Source of the DNA: JAFGJQ01 sp964586145
GTDB taxonomy: Bacteria > Planctomycetota > Phycisphaerae > UBA1845
Direction: 5' to 3'
Assembly: GCA_964586145.1 (NCBI GenBank)
Contig: CAZPHH010000037.1
Span: forward strand, 1 to 43,993
DNA: 43,993 nucleotides
How positions within the stretch are numbered: the stretch's first letter is position 1; every line of letters starts with the position of its first letter. This document shows, piece by piece, positions 1 to 9,287 of this stretch. The position numbers and the translations under genes are program-made. The notes beneath the pieces are model-generated. The model had not been told where the DNA came from, did no database searches, and saw only the letters and a program-made list of their open reading frames with translations.

Positions 1-324
1 CCCGGCCGGGGCGTGAGGCCCGGTCGGGCGCCGCATGACGTGGAGGACAACGAATGATTCCGACGGTCGCGATCGGGCCTCCCGCATGGGCGGGGCCTGC
101 TACGTGGCCGCCGTTGCCGGTTATCGGACTTTGCGCGGGAACAGAGAAACCGATTGCCCTCGCCGGCGCACGGTCGATCCTGCGCGCCAGCGGGCGCGCT
201 CTCTGCCCGCACGTGAACGGTTCGTCTGCCGTCTGCGGCGGACGGGGCTGTACCCGTACCGCACCCGGTGCCGTCGCCCGATGGCTTCGGCGGCGAACCG
301 TTCACCCGCTTCTTTTCTGGCGGC
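1..324. other. Left-edge region without a supportable gene
   Basis: No reading frame here looks like a protein. On the plus strand an open frame enters from the window edge and stops at 55-57 (TGA), with an ATG overlapping at 54-56. This could be the tail of an upstream gene, but the frame starting at 54 is proline/arginine-rich and resembles nothing. A small inverted repeat (CCGTC at 229-233, GACGG at 241-245) is the only structure I noticed. Confidence 0.3.
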
Positions 325-621
325 TCAGGCCAGCACGTCCAGATTGCCGCCGAGCACCGCTGTTCCTGTGCCGCGTTCCATCTCCGCCTGGTCGAACCGG
401 TCCGATTCGTCGCCGGACGGCGCACGCCGCGCCGCGGCGTCGCTGAGCGATTCGTCCAGGGCCTTGATGGCCGTTCTCAGCACACGGTACACCGCTGCTT
501 CGCCTGTATTCAGGATGGGGGCGTTCTCGGCCTCCACCCGGGCTCGCTGGCGAGCCACTCGATCGGCGGCTTCTGCGCGCGCTGTTTCGGGCGCGCCTAC
601 CGCATTCACGAGGCCTATCAT
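325..621 (-). CDS. Small hypothetical protein (98 aa)
   Basis: I do not recognise this protein. It is hydrophilic and probably largely helical: an Ala/Arg/Glu-rich stretch (about residues 10-35) is followed by a segment (about 40-65) reading like an amphipathic helix, then a charged tail ending NLDVLA. There is no signal peptide or membrane segment. The ATG at 621 is preferred over a GTG at 639 because a purine-rich AAAGGGCGG lies just upstream of it. It is transcribed divergently from the large ATPase gene, with a 332-bp gap between them, so the two may share a control region. That it is a real gene rests on normal amino-acid composition and the start signal only. Confidence 0.55.
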   Translation of the reverse strand: MIGLVNAVGAPETARAEAADRVARQRARVEAENAPILNTGEAAVYRVLRTAIKALDESLSDAAARRAPSGDESDRFDQAEMERGTGTAVLGGNLDVLA

Positions 622-953
622 GGTTCCGCCCTTTGCCACACGGCGAATGCCTCTGTTGATTCAGTCGTCAACGTCGGCTGCCGGTCCCCGGCTCCGGGTC
701 TAGGTGCCTCGCAGGTGAAACGTAGGATATCCGCCCCTGTCGGGCAAATGCTTTCCGGACAGAAGGTTATCGCCCCTGCCGGTCCGGTTGCGAATCTCTG
801 CCCGATAAGTTCAGCCTCCCCCGGTGACTTCCGATATTGCCAGACACAGGGAGGTCCCACGCCGGGTCCACCTGCGCCAGCGTAGTAGGTCGGGAGAGCC
901 ACCGCCGCTTTCGCACCCGGGGGTTGGCCGGTCCGACAACGAGGGAAATTGAC
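622..953. other. Divergent intergenic region
   Basis: About 330 bp between two divergent genes. It contains an inverted repeat GTTGA (655-659) / TCAAC (668-672) near the small gene. It also has two similar GCCCCTG-containing stretches near 735-780, one of which carries an imperfect CTGTCGG...CCGGACAG palindrome. The Shine-Dalgarno GAGGG for the downstream ATPase is at 941-945. I see no convincing promoter or known riboswitch. Confidence 0.3.
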
Positions 954-3900
954 ATGGACTGGGACAGCATCGGACTGGATCGCGATCCGTTCCAGGAGGG
1001 GTCTGACGAAGCGTCCTATTACTCTTTGCCGGCCCGGGAGAGGGTCCTGTCGACCCTGGAGACGGGACTGCGCGAGAACCGAGGCGCGGTTCTGTTGACG
1101 GGCGATCCCGGCAGCGGCAAGACCACGCTGGCCTGCCAATTGCTGTATCGGTTCGACGGCGAGCATCGTCGCGTGTACGTGCCGTGTGGCGGCGCCTTGG
1201 CCGGCCGGCTGATGGAGCAGGTATGTGCCCGGTTCAACGTGCCTGTTGACGAGGACGCGAGCGTCGCCGAACACGCGGCCCGACTCCGGCAAGCCATTGG
1301 ATCAGACGATCCGGAGCAGCGCCTGCACGTGGTGGTGCTGGATGCGGTGGAGCATCTCGATGCGGACGACCTGGGTCAGTTGGAGATGCTGACGCGGATG
1401 CGGACGTCGGAGGGGCCGGCGCTGCAGCTTGCGCTGATCGGGCGCCCGGAGTGTCAGACGCAGTTGCAGCATCCGGACCTGCCCGAGCTCGGCCGTCGGA
1501 TCGTCCTTGCCGAAGCGTTGGAGCCGCTTTCCCCGTCCGAGACGGCCGACTACATCCGGCACCGCGTAGCGGCGACCGGTGGGGATGCGAACACATTTTT
1601 CACTCTCGGTGCGTTCGCATTGTTGTGCGAGCAGGCTGGCGGGAACCTTCGTATGGCGAACTGGCTGGGCCGGTCCGCGCTGTCCTACGCGGCAGAGGCG
1701 GGCACGGTGCCCATCACGGACGCCATTCTTCGCGAAATTCAGACCTTCGACGGCATCTCGCCCGCCCCTGCGATGGGTACGCCCGGCGGATGCAACGGAC
1801 CGGACATGGATCGCCTCATGACGAACGACAGGACACTGGCAGCGGGCTCGGGTTCGGACAATCCTCTTGTGCCTGGCACGCTGCCCCAGGAGGTCGATGC
1901 GGCCTGTGAGCAAAGGCTGGAGGAGCTGGTCGCCCGGGCGGAGCGAGCCCTGCACCGGCTGGGCACCGCCACGCGTGAGATCGAGTCGCGAGAATCGGCG
2001 GCCGCCGCTCGTCTGGATCAGACGGAGCTGGAGGCCCTGTTGGACCGCGTCGCTCGATTGACGGTCGGGGCCGGCGAGAAGGCCGCCGCGTTGGAAGAGC
2101 GCATCCAATCCGTTCTGTCGGCGGCGGAAGACCGCCTGGGCACGCTGCGGACGGCCAGTGATCGCTATGACACGCAGCGAGAGGCGGTGCAGAACGGCCT
2201 GATTTCCATCGAAGAGGCCAAGGTCCGGGCCGAGGAAGCGGTTGCCCGGTTGGGCGAATACGGCGAGAGGATCGAGTCCATCGCGGAAGTGGCGCAGGAG
2301 AAGATGAAGCTGCTGGCCAGCGGCCTGGAGGCCGGGGAAGGGGCCTACGAGCGACTGGCCCGACTCAACCACGAGATCGAGAGCCGCACGGCGGGGTCTG
2401 TCGAGATGGTCGAGCAGCGGATGCAGGCGCTCCAGGAGGCCGGCACCGCCGCTGCGAACAACCGAGACGCCATGCTTCGCGCCACCGAAGCCATGATGAC
2501 TCGTCTGGAGCAGCAGAACCGGGCGATCATTGAACGGTCGGAGGCTGCGGCGGAGATCCTCAAGGCGCGGCTGGAGCTTGTGGAAGGGCAGTCGGAGGCG
2601 TTTCACGGGGAGTTGCTGCGCCGGGTTCGGGCGTCCGTGGAAGCGGACGTCATGCCGGCCATCCGAGCCGAACTCGACACCGCGCGGGAAGAGACGTCGC
2701 GAGCCGTGTCCGAGGTGGTCGAGTCTCAGCGCCAGGCCTCGAAGAGCTGGATGGCCGAGGCGACCGAGACCATCCGGTCCACGGCCGGACAAATTCTCCA
2801 GGACAGCATGCAGAAGCTCGACGCGCGTCTGGCGGCGATCGAGGGCCGCGTCGCGGAGGCGGACCGGATCAGCACGGACCTGGGCCTGAACGCCTGCGCG
2901 GCCGACACGAAGTCGGCCCAACTGGCTTCGCACATCAGCGCGGCCGGCCACATCACGCAATCGCTGGCGGAAACCAATGCCGGCGCCCAGCGCCGAATGC
3001 AGGAGCTCTCGACACAGGCGGACCGGGCCGCCCGGATTCAATCAGATCTGGCCGCACAGGCAGACACGGTCGCCGGCCGCATCCAGGAGACCGGCGAGGC
3101 CGCGCAGCATATGCTGGACGAAACGCTTCGGCGCGTGCATGGCGAAGTGGAACAGAGCCGGGAGAACCTGCGGGCGGCGGAAGGTCGGGAAGCGAGCATC
3201 CGGCAGCTCATGCAGCAGGCGGCGGAGATCGCCGGAGCGGCCGACGAGGCGATGCGGGGGCTGGAGCAGCGAGTGCAGGACGTGCAGGCCCGGTCCGATG
3301 CGACCCAGGCCCGCCTCGACGCAACGGCCCGGCAGTGCGAGGATCGCGCCCACGGGGCGATCGCGCACTTCAGCAATCGGGCTCAGGAGCTGGGCGACGA
3401 AATCGACGGCAAGCTGGCGCGGGCCGAACGCCGAATCGAGGAACGACTGACCGGCGTGCGGACGGATCTCGACGCCCGTGTGGCCAAGGTCGTGGAGGAC
3501 ATCTCCGGGCAACTGCACGACGCACACGAGCAGATCGCGGCGCGGCTGCGAACGGCCAACACGGAGTTCGAGTCACGGCTCACGCACCTGCGGGAGCAGA
3601 TCGACACCCGCATGGCCAACCTGAGCGGCCAGATCGACGTGCGCCTGGAGGGCCTGGACAAGCAGATGCAGGCCGTTCAGGCCGCCCAGCAGCGGTTCGA
3701 GGCCATGGTGGACGCGGCACAAGAGCACGGGCAGAGCATCCAGGACCAGGCGGAGATCGCCCGACGGCTCATCGCGGACCAGGCCCAGCAGTCCGAGGAA
3801 CACCGTCGCGTGGTGTCCGAATTGACGCAGCAGGTGGCCCGGGGCGTGGAGATCACCAGTCGCTTCGAGGACATCAAGGACGGAGCGATGGAGGCCTACG

Positions 3901-4562
3901 CCCAGTTGACGGAACGCTCCGAAGTGGCGGCCGCCCTTTTCGAGAAGACCAGCGAACTGGTCGAGCACATCAACGAGCGGGAAGAGGAGATTGAGCTGCA
4001 GGGCCGTGTGCTGGTCCAGCTTACGGAGGAGCGGGAGGCGCTGGATCTGCGTGTGCGGCACCTGGCCGCAACGACGGAGTCCCTCCGCGTCGAGCTCTCC
4101 TCACTGCTGTCCGAGCCGCAGAAGCTGGTCTGCGAGGCCAAGACGCAGGCCGTGCAGCTCAACGAGGTCTGCCGGGCCGTGAAGAAGGTCTTCGCCGGGC
4201 TGTCGCAGGCGTCACTTCAGGCCAACCAGAAGATCGAGGAGCTGCGCCGGCTGGAGGCGGTGGCAGGTGCTCTTCAGCAGTGGGTCAACGAAACGGCCCA
4301 GGTGCAGCAGCGGCTTTCGAGTGTCCTGACCCCGGCGCTGGGCGGCCCCGCTCCGGTGCTGGCCGCCGTGGAATCGGACGTCCAGGGGGATCGAATGTCG
4401 GTCGTGGCGCGACGGCAGAGCGCTCCGCCGGTGCCCACGCGCGAAGAGATGATGGCGGCAGCGAAGGCCGCGGCCCAGCGCGCCAAGGCCCAGAAGATCG
4501 ACCATCTGATCCGGCAGGTACGTTCCGGGGGCACACCCAAGCCGGCCGCTGCGAAGGTGTGA
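954..4562 (+). CDS. ExeA/GspA-like AAA ATPase fused to a giant coiled coil (1202 aa)
   Basis: The N-terminus reads like the ExeA/GspA ATPase family: MDWDSIGLDRDPFQ is the typical opening, followed by Walker A GDPGSGKT at residues 50-57 and Walker B LHVVVLDAVE with Asp near 130. The segment LEPLSPSETADYI resembles the family's late ATPase region. From about residue 320 to 1150 the protein is almost wholly Glu/Gln/Ala/Arg-rich heptad-like sequence, i.e. very long coiled coil, ending in a basic tail. I saw no transmembrane segment, whereas ExeA proteins are usually short and membrane-linked. The ATG at 954 has GAGGG eight bases upstream; a longer frame opening at 837 lacks this. It is flanked by unrelated genes. 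An ATP-driven scaffold or tether is plausible, but the role is unknown. Confidence 0.8.
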   Translation: MDWDSIGLDRDPFQEGSDEASYYSLPARERVLSTLETGLRENRGAVLLTGDPGSGKTTLACQLLYRFDGEHRRVYVPCGGALAGRLMEQVCARFNVPVDEDASVAEHAARLRQAIGSDDPEQRLHVVVLDAVEHLDADDLGQLEMLTRMRTSEGPALQLALIGRPECQTQLQHPDLPELGRRIVLAEALEPLSPSETADYIRHRVAATGGDANTFFTLGAFALLCEQAGGNLRMANWLGRSALSYAAEAGTVPITDAILREIQTFDGISPAPAMGTPGGCNGPDMDRLMTNDRTLAAGSGSDNPLVPGTLPQEVDAACEQRLEELVARAERALHRLGTATREIESRESAAAARLDQTELEALLDRVARLTVGAGEKAAALEERIQSVLSAAEDRLGTLRTASDRYDTQREAVQNGLISIEEAKVRAEEAVARLGEYGERIESIAEVAQEKMKLLASGLEAGEGAYERLARLNHEIESRTAGSVEMVEQRMQALQEAGTAAANNRDAMLRATEAMMTRLEQQNRAIIERSEAAAEILKARLELVEGQSEAFHGELLRRVRASVEADVMPAIRAELDTAREETSRAVSEVVESQRQASKSWMAEATETIRSTAGQILQDSMQKLDARLAAIEGRVAEADRISTDLGLNACAADTKSAQLASHISAAGHITQSLAETNAGAQRRMQELSTQADRAARIQSDLAAQADTVAGRIQETGEAAQHMLDETLRRVHGEVEQSRENLRAAEGREASIRQLMQQAAEIAGAADEAMRGLEQRVQDVQARSDATQARLDATARQCEDRAHGAIAHFSNRAQELGDEIDGKLARAERRIEERLTGVRTDLDARVAKVVEDISGQLHDAHEQIAARLRTANTEFESRLTHLREQIDTRMANLSGQIDVRLEGLDKQMQAVQAAQQRFEAMVDAAQEHGQSIQDQAEIARRLIADQAQQSEEHRRVVSELTQQVARGVEITSRFEDIKDGAMEAYAQLTERSEVAAALFEKTSELVEHINEREEEIELQGRVLVQLTEEREALDLRVRHLAATTESLRVELSSLLSEPQKLVCEAKTQAVQLNEVCRAVKKVFAGLSQASLQANQKIEELRRLEAVAGALQQWVNETAQVQQRLSSVLTPALGGPAPVLAAVESDVQGDRMSVVARRQSAPPVPTREEMMAAAKAAAQRAKAQKIDHLIRQVRSGGTPKPAAAKV

Positions 4563-4576
4563 GTCTGCGTTCCCGG

Positions 4577-4618
4577 CCTGCGGTTGACCGGCAGGGCACG
4601 TCCGCGGCGGAACGGACG
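4577..4618. other. Two hairpins between convergent genes
   Basis: CCTGC (4577-4581) can pair with GCAGG (4591-4595), and CGTCCG (4599-4604) with CGGACG (4613-4618). They lie in the short gap between the ends of the ATPase and lipoprotein genes, where a bidirectional terminator would be expected. No T-tract follows, so this is at best a weak or Rho-assisted terminator. Confidence 0.35.
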
Positions 4619-4629
4619 GAGGCGGCCCC

Positions 4630-5109
4630 TCAGTCACGCACCACTTCCCATGCGCCCCCCGGCGACTGCCGGAAATGAATGAGGGGGTCCTGCTTGCGAA
4701 TCAACTCCGCCGGCCGGTCGTTGATCCGAAGAACCACGCGCCGATCCCACCGAACATCCAGGCGTGTCTGATCCAGCATGAACTCCGCCACGTTCTGCGT
4801 CTCCACGCAAACGCGGTTGCGGTCGGTCTCGAAGCGGCCGGTGGCCCACCCGCCTTCGGCCCCCGGAGCCAGCCGGACGATCTGCAGCCAGCCGCGCTGC
4901 GGCTCGGGAAAGGAATCGAGGGGCGGTTCCGCGGGGGCGGCCGGCTGGGTGGCGGGTGGCGGATCGGGCTCCGCATCCGCGGCATCGAGACTCGGCACGG
5001 CCGGCTGCGATGACGACGTGAGGTCGGGCTTGGGAACCGATTCGCGACATGCCGAGAGTGTCCCCGCCAAAGAGGATGCGATCAGGGCGATCAGGAATGA
5101 GGGTTTCAC
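4630..5109 (-). CDS. Hypothetical lipoprotein (159 aa)
   Basis: Starts at GTG 5109 with AAGGAG about eight bases upstream. The N-terminus VKPSFLIALIASSLAGTLSAC is a signal peptide ending in a lipobox-like LSAC, so the mature protein should be lipid-anchored at the cysteine. A Pro/Ala/Ser-rich linker (about residues 25-65) leads to a compact C-terminal domain of about 95 residues that begins near PQRGWLQIVRLAPG and ends GAWEVVRD. I do not recognise this domain. It is divergent from hslU (165-bp gap) and convergent with the large ATPase gene. The same frame continues far upstream antisense to hslU, but that part is a shadow. Confidence 0.7.
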   Translation of the reverse strand: MKPSFLIALIASSLAGTLSACRESVPKPDLTSSSQPAVPSLDAADAEPDPPPATQPAAPAEPPLDSFPEPQRGWLQIVRLAPGAEGGWATGRFETDRNRVCVETQNVAEFMLDQTRLDVRWDRRVVLRINDRPAELIRKQDPLIHFRQSPGGAWEVVRD

Positions 5110-5195
5110 GCCGGACTCCTTCCAGGGGCCTGAAGCGCCCGTGCGGGGCGGGGTCGGTTGCCACGGGCCCCGGCTTCTTATACCGTCATCATGAT

Positions 5196-5213
5196 GGTCC
5201 CGGTGCAGGGACC
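5196..5213 (+). other. Hairpin in the hslU upstream region
   Basis: GGTCCC (5196-5201) and GGGACC (5208-5213) form a perfect 6-bp stem with a 6-base loop. It lies about 60 bases before the hslU start, just after a TTATAC -10-like stretch and a CATCATGATG palindrome. It could act in the transcript leader or as a protein site. No CIRCE (HrcA) element is present. Confidence 0.3.
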
Positions 5214-5274
5214 GGGCAAGCCTGGGCCGGGCGGCGATGGGCATTCGCCAGGCGCCGGGGAGGAGCAGGGGAAC

Positions 5275-6648
5275 ATGGGAACCGAGTTGACGCCGCGCCA
5301 GATTGTGGAAGCCCTGGACCGCTACATCGTCGGGCAGGCCGACGCCAAACGAGCGGTGGCCGTCGCCATCCGCAACCGCTGGCGCCGGCAACAGCTCCCG
5401 GAGTCGATGCGGGACGAAGTGGGCCCCAAGAATATCATCATGGTCGGACCGACCGGGGTGGGAAAGACCGAGATCGCCCGCCGGCTGGCCGGTCTGGTCA
5501 ATGCGCCCTTCGTCAAGGTGGAGGCAACCAAGTATACGGAGGTCGGCTACCACGGGCGGGACGTGGAGAGCATGATCCGCGACCTGCTGGACCGGGCCAT
5601 CCACATGGTTCGCAGCGAGCAGACGGAGGTGGTCCGGGCGGAGGCGGAACGTCTGACGGAGGAGGCCCTGCTGGACGTGCTGATGCCGCCCAGCAGCTTC
5701 GACCGGTCGGACGAGGCGGTGGCCGGCGAGACGGCCGAGCGCCGCCGGCGGAGCCGTGAGAAGCTGCGGAGCCAGTTGCGGGCGGGCGAGTTCGACGACC
5801 GGATGGTGGACGTGGCGGTGGAGCAGAAGGCAACGCCCGTGGGGATGTTCGCCACCATCGGGGGCATGGACCAGCTTGACCCGGAGCTGCAGAGCTTTCT
5901 GGACCGACTGGTTCCCTCCCGGTCCCAGTCGCGGCGCCTGCCGCTCCGGGAGGCCCGGCGGATTCTCTTCGAACAGAAGTGCGAATCCCTGATCGACCGC
6001 GAGAAGGTTACGGAGATGGCCATCGCCCGCACGGAGAGCGCCGGCATCCTTTTCATCGACGAGCTGGACAAGCTCTGCAGCCGCGAGGGCGGGTACGGGC
6101 CGGACGTGTCCCGCCAGGGGGTCCAGCGGGACCTCCTTCCGGTCGTGGAGGGCTGCACGGTGAGCACGCGGCACGGGCCGGTGCGAACGGACCACATTCT
6201 TTGCATTGCGGCCGGGGCGTTTCACTCCGCTTCCCCGAACGACCTGATGCCGGAGTTGCAGGGCCGATTCCCCATCCGAGTGGAGTTGCAGGACCTGACG
6301 AACGAGGACTTCGTTCGCATCCTGACGGAACCGGAGAACGCTCTCACGAAGCAGCAGGTGGCCCTGATGGGCACGGAGGGCGTGAGCATCGAGTTCACTT
6401 CGGGGGCGATCGAGGAGATGGCGGCCATCGCCTTCCAGGCGAACCGCAACGCACAGAACATCGGGGCCCGCCGGCTGTACACCATCACAGAGAAGCTGAT
6501 GGAGGACCTGTCGTTCGATGCGCCGGAGCGGCGGGGTCGGAAAGTGGTCATTGATGCGGATTACGTGCGAAGCCGACTGGCGGACATCGCTCGCAATGAG
6601 GAGATCGGGCGGTTCGGGTTCCATAGCCTTCGGGAGGATGCGAATTGA
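5275..6648 (+). CDS. hslU: HslU, ATPase subunit of the HslUV protease (457 aa)
   Basis: A AAA+ unfoldase that normally feeds substrates to the HslV peptidase in the cytoplasm. Visible are LTPRQIVEALDRYIVGQ at the N-terminus, Walker A GPTGVGKT (58-65), an inserted I-domain (about 110-240), Walker B AGILFIDELDKL (256-267) and the sensor-2 region NIGARRLYTITEKL (395-408). The ATG at 5275 follows AGGAGCAGGGG; a frame open from 5158 gives an unconserved N-terminus. Two oddities: the pore loop reads GYHG (91-94) rather than the GYVG of E. coli HslU, and the protein ends GRFGF plus eight extra residues instead of the usual short hydrophobic tail. No hslV lies next to it, although the two genes are commonly adjacent. 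Confidence 0.93.
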   Translation: MGTELTPRQIVEALDRYIVGQADAKRAVAVAIRNRWRRQQLPESMRDEVGPKNIIMVGPTGVGKTEIARRLAGLVNAPFVKVEATKYTEVGYHGRDVESMIRDLLDRAIHMVRSEQTEVVRAEAERLTEEALLDVLMPPSSFDRSDEAVAGETAERRRRSREKLRSQLRAGEFDDRMVDVAVEQKATPVGMFATIGGMDQLDPELQSFLDRLVPSRSQSRRLPLREARRILFEQKCESLIDREKVTEMAIARTESAGILFIDELDKLCSREGGYGPDVSRQGVQRDLLPVVEGCTVSTRHGPVRTDHILCIAAGAFHSASPNDLMPELQGRFPIRVELQDLTNEDFVRILTEPENALTKQQVALMGTEGVSIEFTSGAIEEMAAIAFQANRNAQNIGARRLYTITEKLMEDLSFDAPERRGRKVVIDADYVRSRLADIARNEEIGRFGFHSLREDAN

Positions 6649-6746
6649 CTGGTGCAGCCGGGCTCGCGCGGCTCCGCAACGGCGGGCTCGTCTGCCTCAC
6701 CCGGTGATTCCCGTGAGCGAGGCGATCATTCATCGGAGCCGATGCC

Positions 6747-7814
6747 GTGTTTTCGAGACTGCTGTTCCCCGCTGAACTGCCGACGTGGGCCCTGGCGCTG
6801 GAACTGGGGCTGGCGGCGGTCATCGTGATTCTGTCCGGGGCGCGGCTGACCCGGCTTGCCGATCGTCTCGCAGAGGAGTACGAACTGGGACGGGCGTGGG
6901 TCGGCATGCTCCTGCTGGCGACGGTCACCAGCCTGCCCGAGGTCGTGACCGCATGCACGTCCGTCGCCATCGGGGCCCCGGATCTGGCGTTTGCGACCAT
7001 TCTGGGCAGTTGCAGCTTCAACATCGCCCTGATCGTCTGGTTTAACATTGCGGTGGGCGGCGGGTCCATTCTGAGCGGCCGCAACCCCGTCCACGTGCTG
7101 ACGGGCACGCGCGGCATTTTCATGATCGCCCTGACGCTTGCGGGAATCGCACTGTCGCAGAAGTTCCAGGCGGACCCCCGGATCGCCGGCGGCTGCGAGA
7201 TCGCGGTGTGCCTGATGATCGTCTTCACCTACCTGCAGGCCATTCGGACCACGTACCGTCTGGAGCAAGCAGCGGTCCCGCGCCCACCCTCGGCGGCTCC
7301 CGTGGCACGAACGCCGGGCCTTCTGGGAAGGATTGTCGGCTCCTCACTGATGTTGGTGGCGGCCGCCTGGTGGAGCGCGCGAACCGGAGACGTTCTCTCG
7401 TCGCACCCGATCGGCTTGCTGGGCCGGCCCCTGGGCGCCACGTTTGTGGGGGCGGCGTTCCTTGCCGTTTCCACCTCGTTGCCCGAGATCGTCACGGGCC
7501 TGGCCGCCGTACGCATGGGCCAGATGGACCTCGCCCTCGGTAACATCTTTGGCAGCAACATGTTCAATATCTTCGTGGTCCCCATGTGCAAGGCGACCTC
7601 ACTGGCCGGCGGCCATCCGTTGCTGATGGCCGGGGCGGGGTTCCATCCTGATCCCAACCTCCTGGCGGGGCTTCTGCCCGTTTTGCTGACGGCGGTGGCC
7701 ATCGGGGGCCTGACGGCCGGGCCGCGGGGTCGGATTCTGGGACTGGGCGCGGATTCCGTGGCGATTGCGTTTTTTTACGTTGGGGGCATGATCCTTTTGC
7801 TGGCCGGCGCGTAG
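6747..7814 (+). CDS. Calcium/cation antiporter (CaCA) family membrane protein (355 aa)
   Basis: A hydrophobic protein with about ten membrane segments in two related halves, as in the Na+/Ca2+ exchanger family. The alpha-repeat signatures are visible: TSLPEVVT with ILGSCSFNIAL in the first half and TSLPEIVT with IFGSNMFNIFV in the second. The glutamate of each SLPE motif is the expected ion ligand. Likely role: exchange of Ca2+ (or another cation) against Na+ or H+ across the inner membrane; the ion is not determined by the sequence. The start is GTG 6747 with GGAG about eight bases upstream. It follows hslU by 98 bp in the same direction. Confidence 0.85.
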   Translation: MFSRLLFPAELPTWALALELGLAAVIVILSGARLTRLADRLAEEYELGRAWVGMLLLATVTSLPEVVTACTSVAIGAPDLAFATILGSCSFNIALIVWFNIAVGGGSILSGRNPVHVLTGTRGIFMIALTLAGIALSQKFQADPRIAGGCEIAVCLMIVFTYLQAIRTTYRLEQAAVPRPPSAAPVARTPGLLGRIVGSSLMLVAAAWWSARTGDVLSSHPIGLLGRPLGATFVGAAFLAVSTSLPEIVTGLAAVRMGQMDLALGNIFGSNMFNIFVVPMCKATSLAGGHPLLMAGAGFHPDPNLLAGLLPVLLTAVAIGGLTAGPRGRILGLGADSVAIAFFYVGGMILLLAGA

Positions 7815-7982
7815 AATACGGGTGGGAGGGATCTTCTGATCCGGTGCCTCCGGGAAGCCCCCAGGGCCAGGGGAACCCGCTTCGGCACGAGACGGACAGG
7901 GTACCCAGCCGATACACCACAGGGATTCCAAGGCGAAGGGCTTCGTCGGGCGGTGCCCCGACAGTCTGATGAGTGTACGATC

Positions 7983-9287
7983 ATGAGGCATCCCGTTGAT
8001 AGCCGTTGGCTCGCCATCGTCATCGCGGCGTTGGCGATCGTATTCATCTTCGGTGGAAGGAGTTACGGCCAGGCTCGGGCACAGCGCGGCAGCAATGCCC
8101 TGTCCGGATTCGGCCATGTGGGCGCGACGGGCGTGTCACAGGGGCAACGCCTGTACACCGAGGGATATCGGGGTTCGGGAGCCGGGGACGTGGCGAGCGG
8201 CAACTTCGCTCCCGGCGGCGCCGGTGGGCAAGGAGCGTTGCCGGGCGGTCGGTATCGCCCTCCCTCCGTCGACATGTTCCGACCGCAGCAACTGGGCATC
8301 CACAATGCGTTGGCCAACCCTCTGAACTACGGCCTCGCCCGGCCGATGGCGATGATCGGCCGCGACTACACAGGTCGTCAATCCTGGGCGCGGGCGAGAG
8401 GGCATCGGTTTGGCGAGGGCTACCGGCCGGGACAAGTGCATATGGCCGTGCAGGCCCCGCAGATTCTTCTGTATCAGAATGCGTTTCTGGCTCCCGTTCG
8501 TAACGCGACGCGCGGCGGGCGCATCCGCGACGGCCTCACCAACAGGAGCCTTCGCAACATGCCCACGGCGGACGAAATGAAGCCGGACGATACGGCGCCG
8601 GGTCGTTCGTTCGCGGATCTGATGGAATGGCGTCTGAACGCGGAGATTGACAAGCGCCTCCACGACGCCTGGGCGTCGTTTCTGGCCGGTCGGTACCAGA
8701 ATGCCGGCACGAAGTTCGAGACCCTCTGCCGATGGAAGGGATACGAGGCGGAGGCCACGCTGGGCATGCTGTTCAGCGCGCTGGCAACGGGCCAGGCGCA
8801 ATCGTCCGTCGCCCTGGTCCGTCGGCTGTTCCCGGACGTCGACACGGAAGCGGGTTCGCCATCGGCGGGCATCTTCCGCCCCCGCGCCAACCCATTCCTC
8901 GCGCAGATTGACTTGCGGGCGCTGGCGGCCATGCCGCTGAACGAGCGGCCATCGAGCGTTGCAATCGGGACGACCGAAGAGATCGAAAGCCTGGGCGGGC
9001 TGCCCCAATCCGTCCCGTGGAACGAGAGAACGCTGGACGAACTGGTGAACGAGTGGGATCGTGCGGCGACGGCGTCGAAGGACGTGCATATCCAGGCCAC
9101 GAGCGTGCTTCTGCTGTGGTATGCCGGCGACCGAGCCCGGGCCCAGCGACAGGCGGAGCGCATCCGACAGGAGTTCCGCGCGACTCCATTCAGAGGCATC
9201 GCCGACGACATCCGCGAGGCCCTCGAGACGGAAACGCCGCCCGAAGCCCAGCCGATCGCCGCGGCTCAGCCGGCCAGCGACCGGTAG
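7983..9287 (+). CDS. Secreted hypothetical protein (434 aa)
   Basis: The N-terminus has a positively charged start and a hydrophobic stretch (about residues 9-24) ending near SYGQARAQ, a likely signal peptide. Residues about 30-90 are Gly-rich low complexity, and the middle is rich in Arg/Gly/Asn. A helical region (about 225-290; LHDAWASFLAGRYQNAG...) resembles tetratricopeptide-like helices, and another helical segment follows near the end. No catalytic motif is seen and I do not recognise a family. The ATG at 7983 puts the signal peptide at the very N-terminus; the longer frame from 7953 would add ten polar residues. The last 22 bases overlap the end of the convergent epimerase gene. Confidence 0.65.
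   Translation: MRHPVDSRWLAIVIAALAIVFIFGGRSYGQARAQRGSNALSGFGHVGATGVSQGQRLYTEGYRGSGAGDVASGNFAPGGAGGQGALPGGRYRPPSVDMFRPQQLGIHNALANPLNYGLARPMAMIGRDYTGRQSWARARGHRFGEGYRPGQVHMAVQAPQILLYQNAFLAPVRNATRGGRIRDGLTNRSLRNMPTADEMKPDDTAPGRSFADLMEWRLNAEIDKRLHDAWASFLAGRYQNAGTKFETLCRWKGYEAEATLGMLFSALATGQAQSSVALVRRLFPDVDTEAGSPSAGIFRPRANPFLAQIDLRALAAMPLNERPSSVAIGTTEEIESLGGLPQSVPWNERTLDELVNEWDRAATASKDVHIQATSVLLLWYAGDRARAQRQAERIRQEFRATPFRGIADDIREALETETPPEAQPIAAAQPASDR

Noticed and set aside
735..780. Riboswitch or operator in the 622-953 gap
   Set aside because: Only imperfect GCCCCTG repeats and a weak palindrome; nothing matches a riboswitch core I know.
35..885. Three overlapping plus-strand frames at the left edge
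   Set aside because: Composition is Arg/Pro/Ser-rich without any domain; the minus-strand 98-aa frame fits better in 325-621.
4630..6624. Very long minus-strand frame through hslU
   Set aside because: Only its last 159 codons (the lipoprotein) have a start signal and signal peptide; the rest is antisense to a clear HslU.
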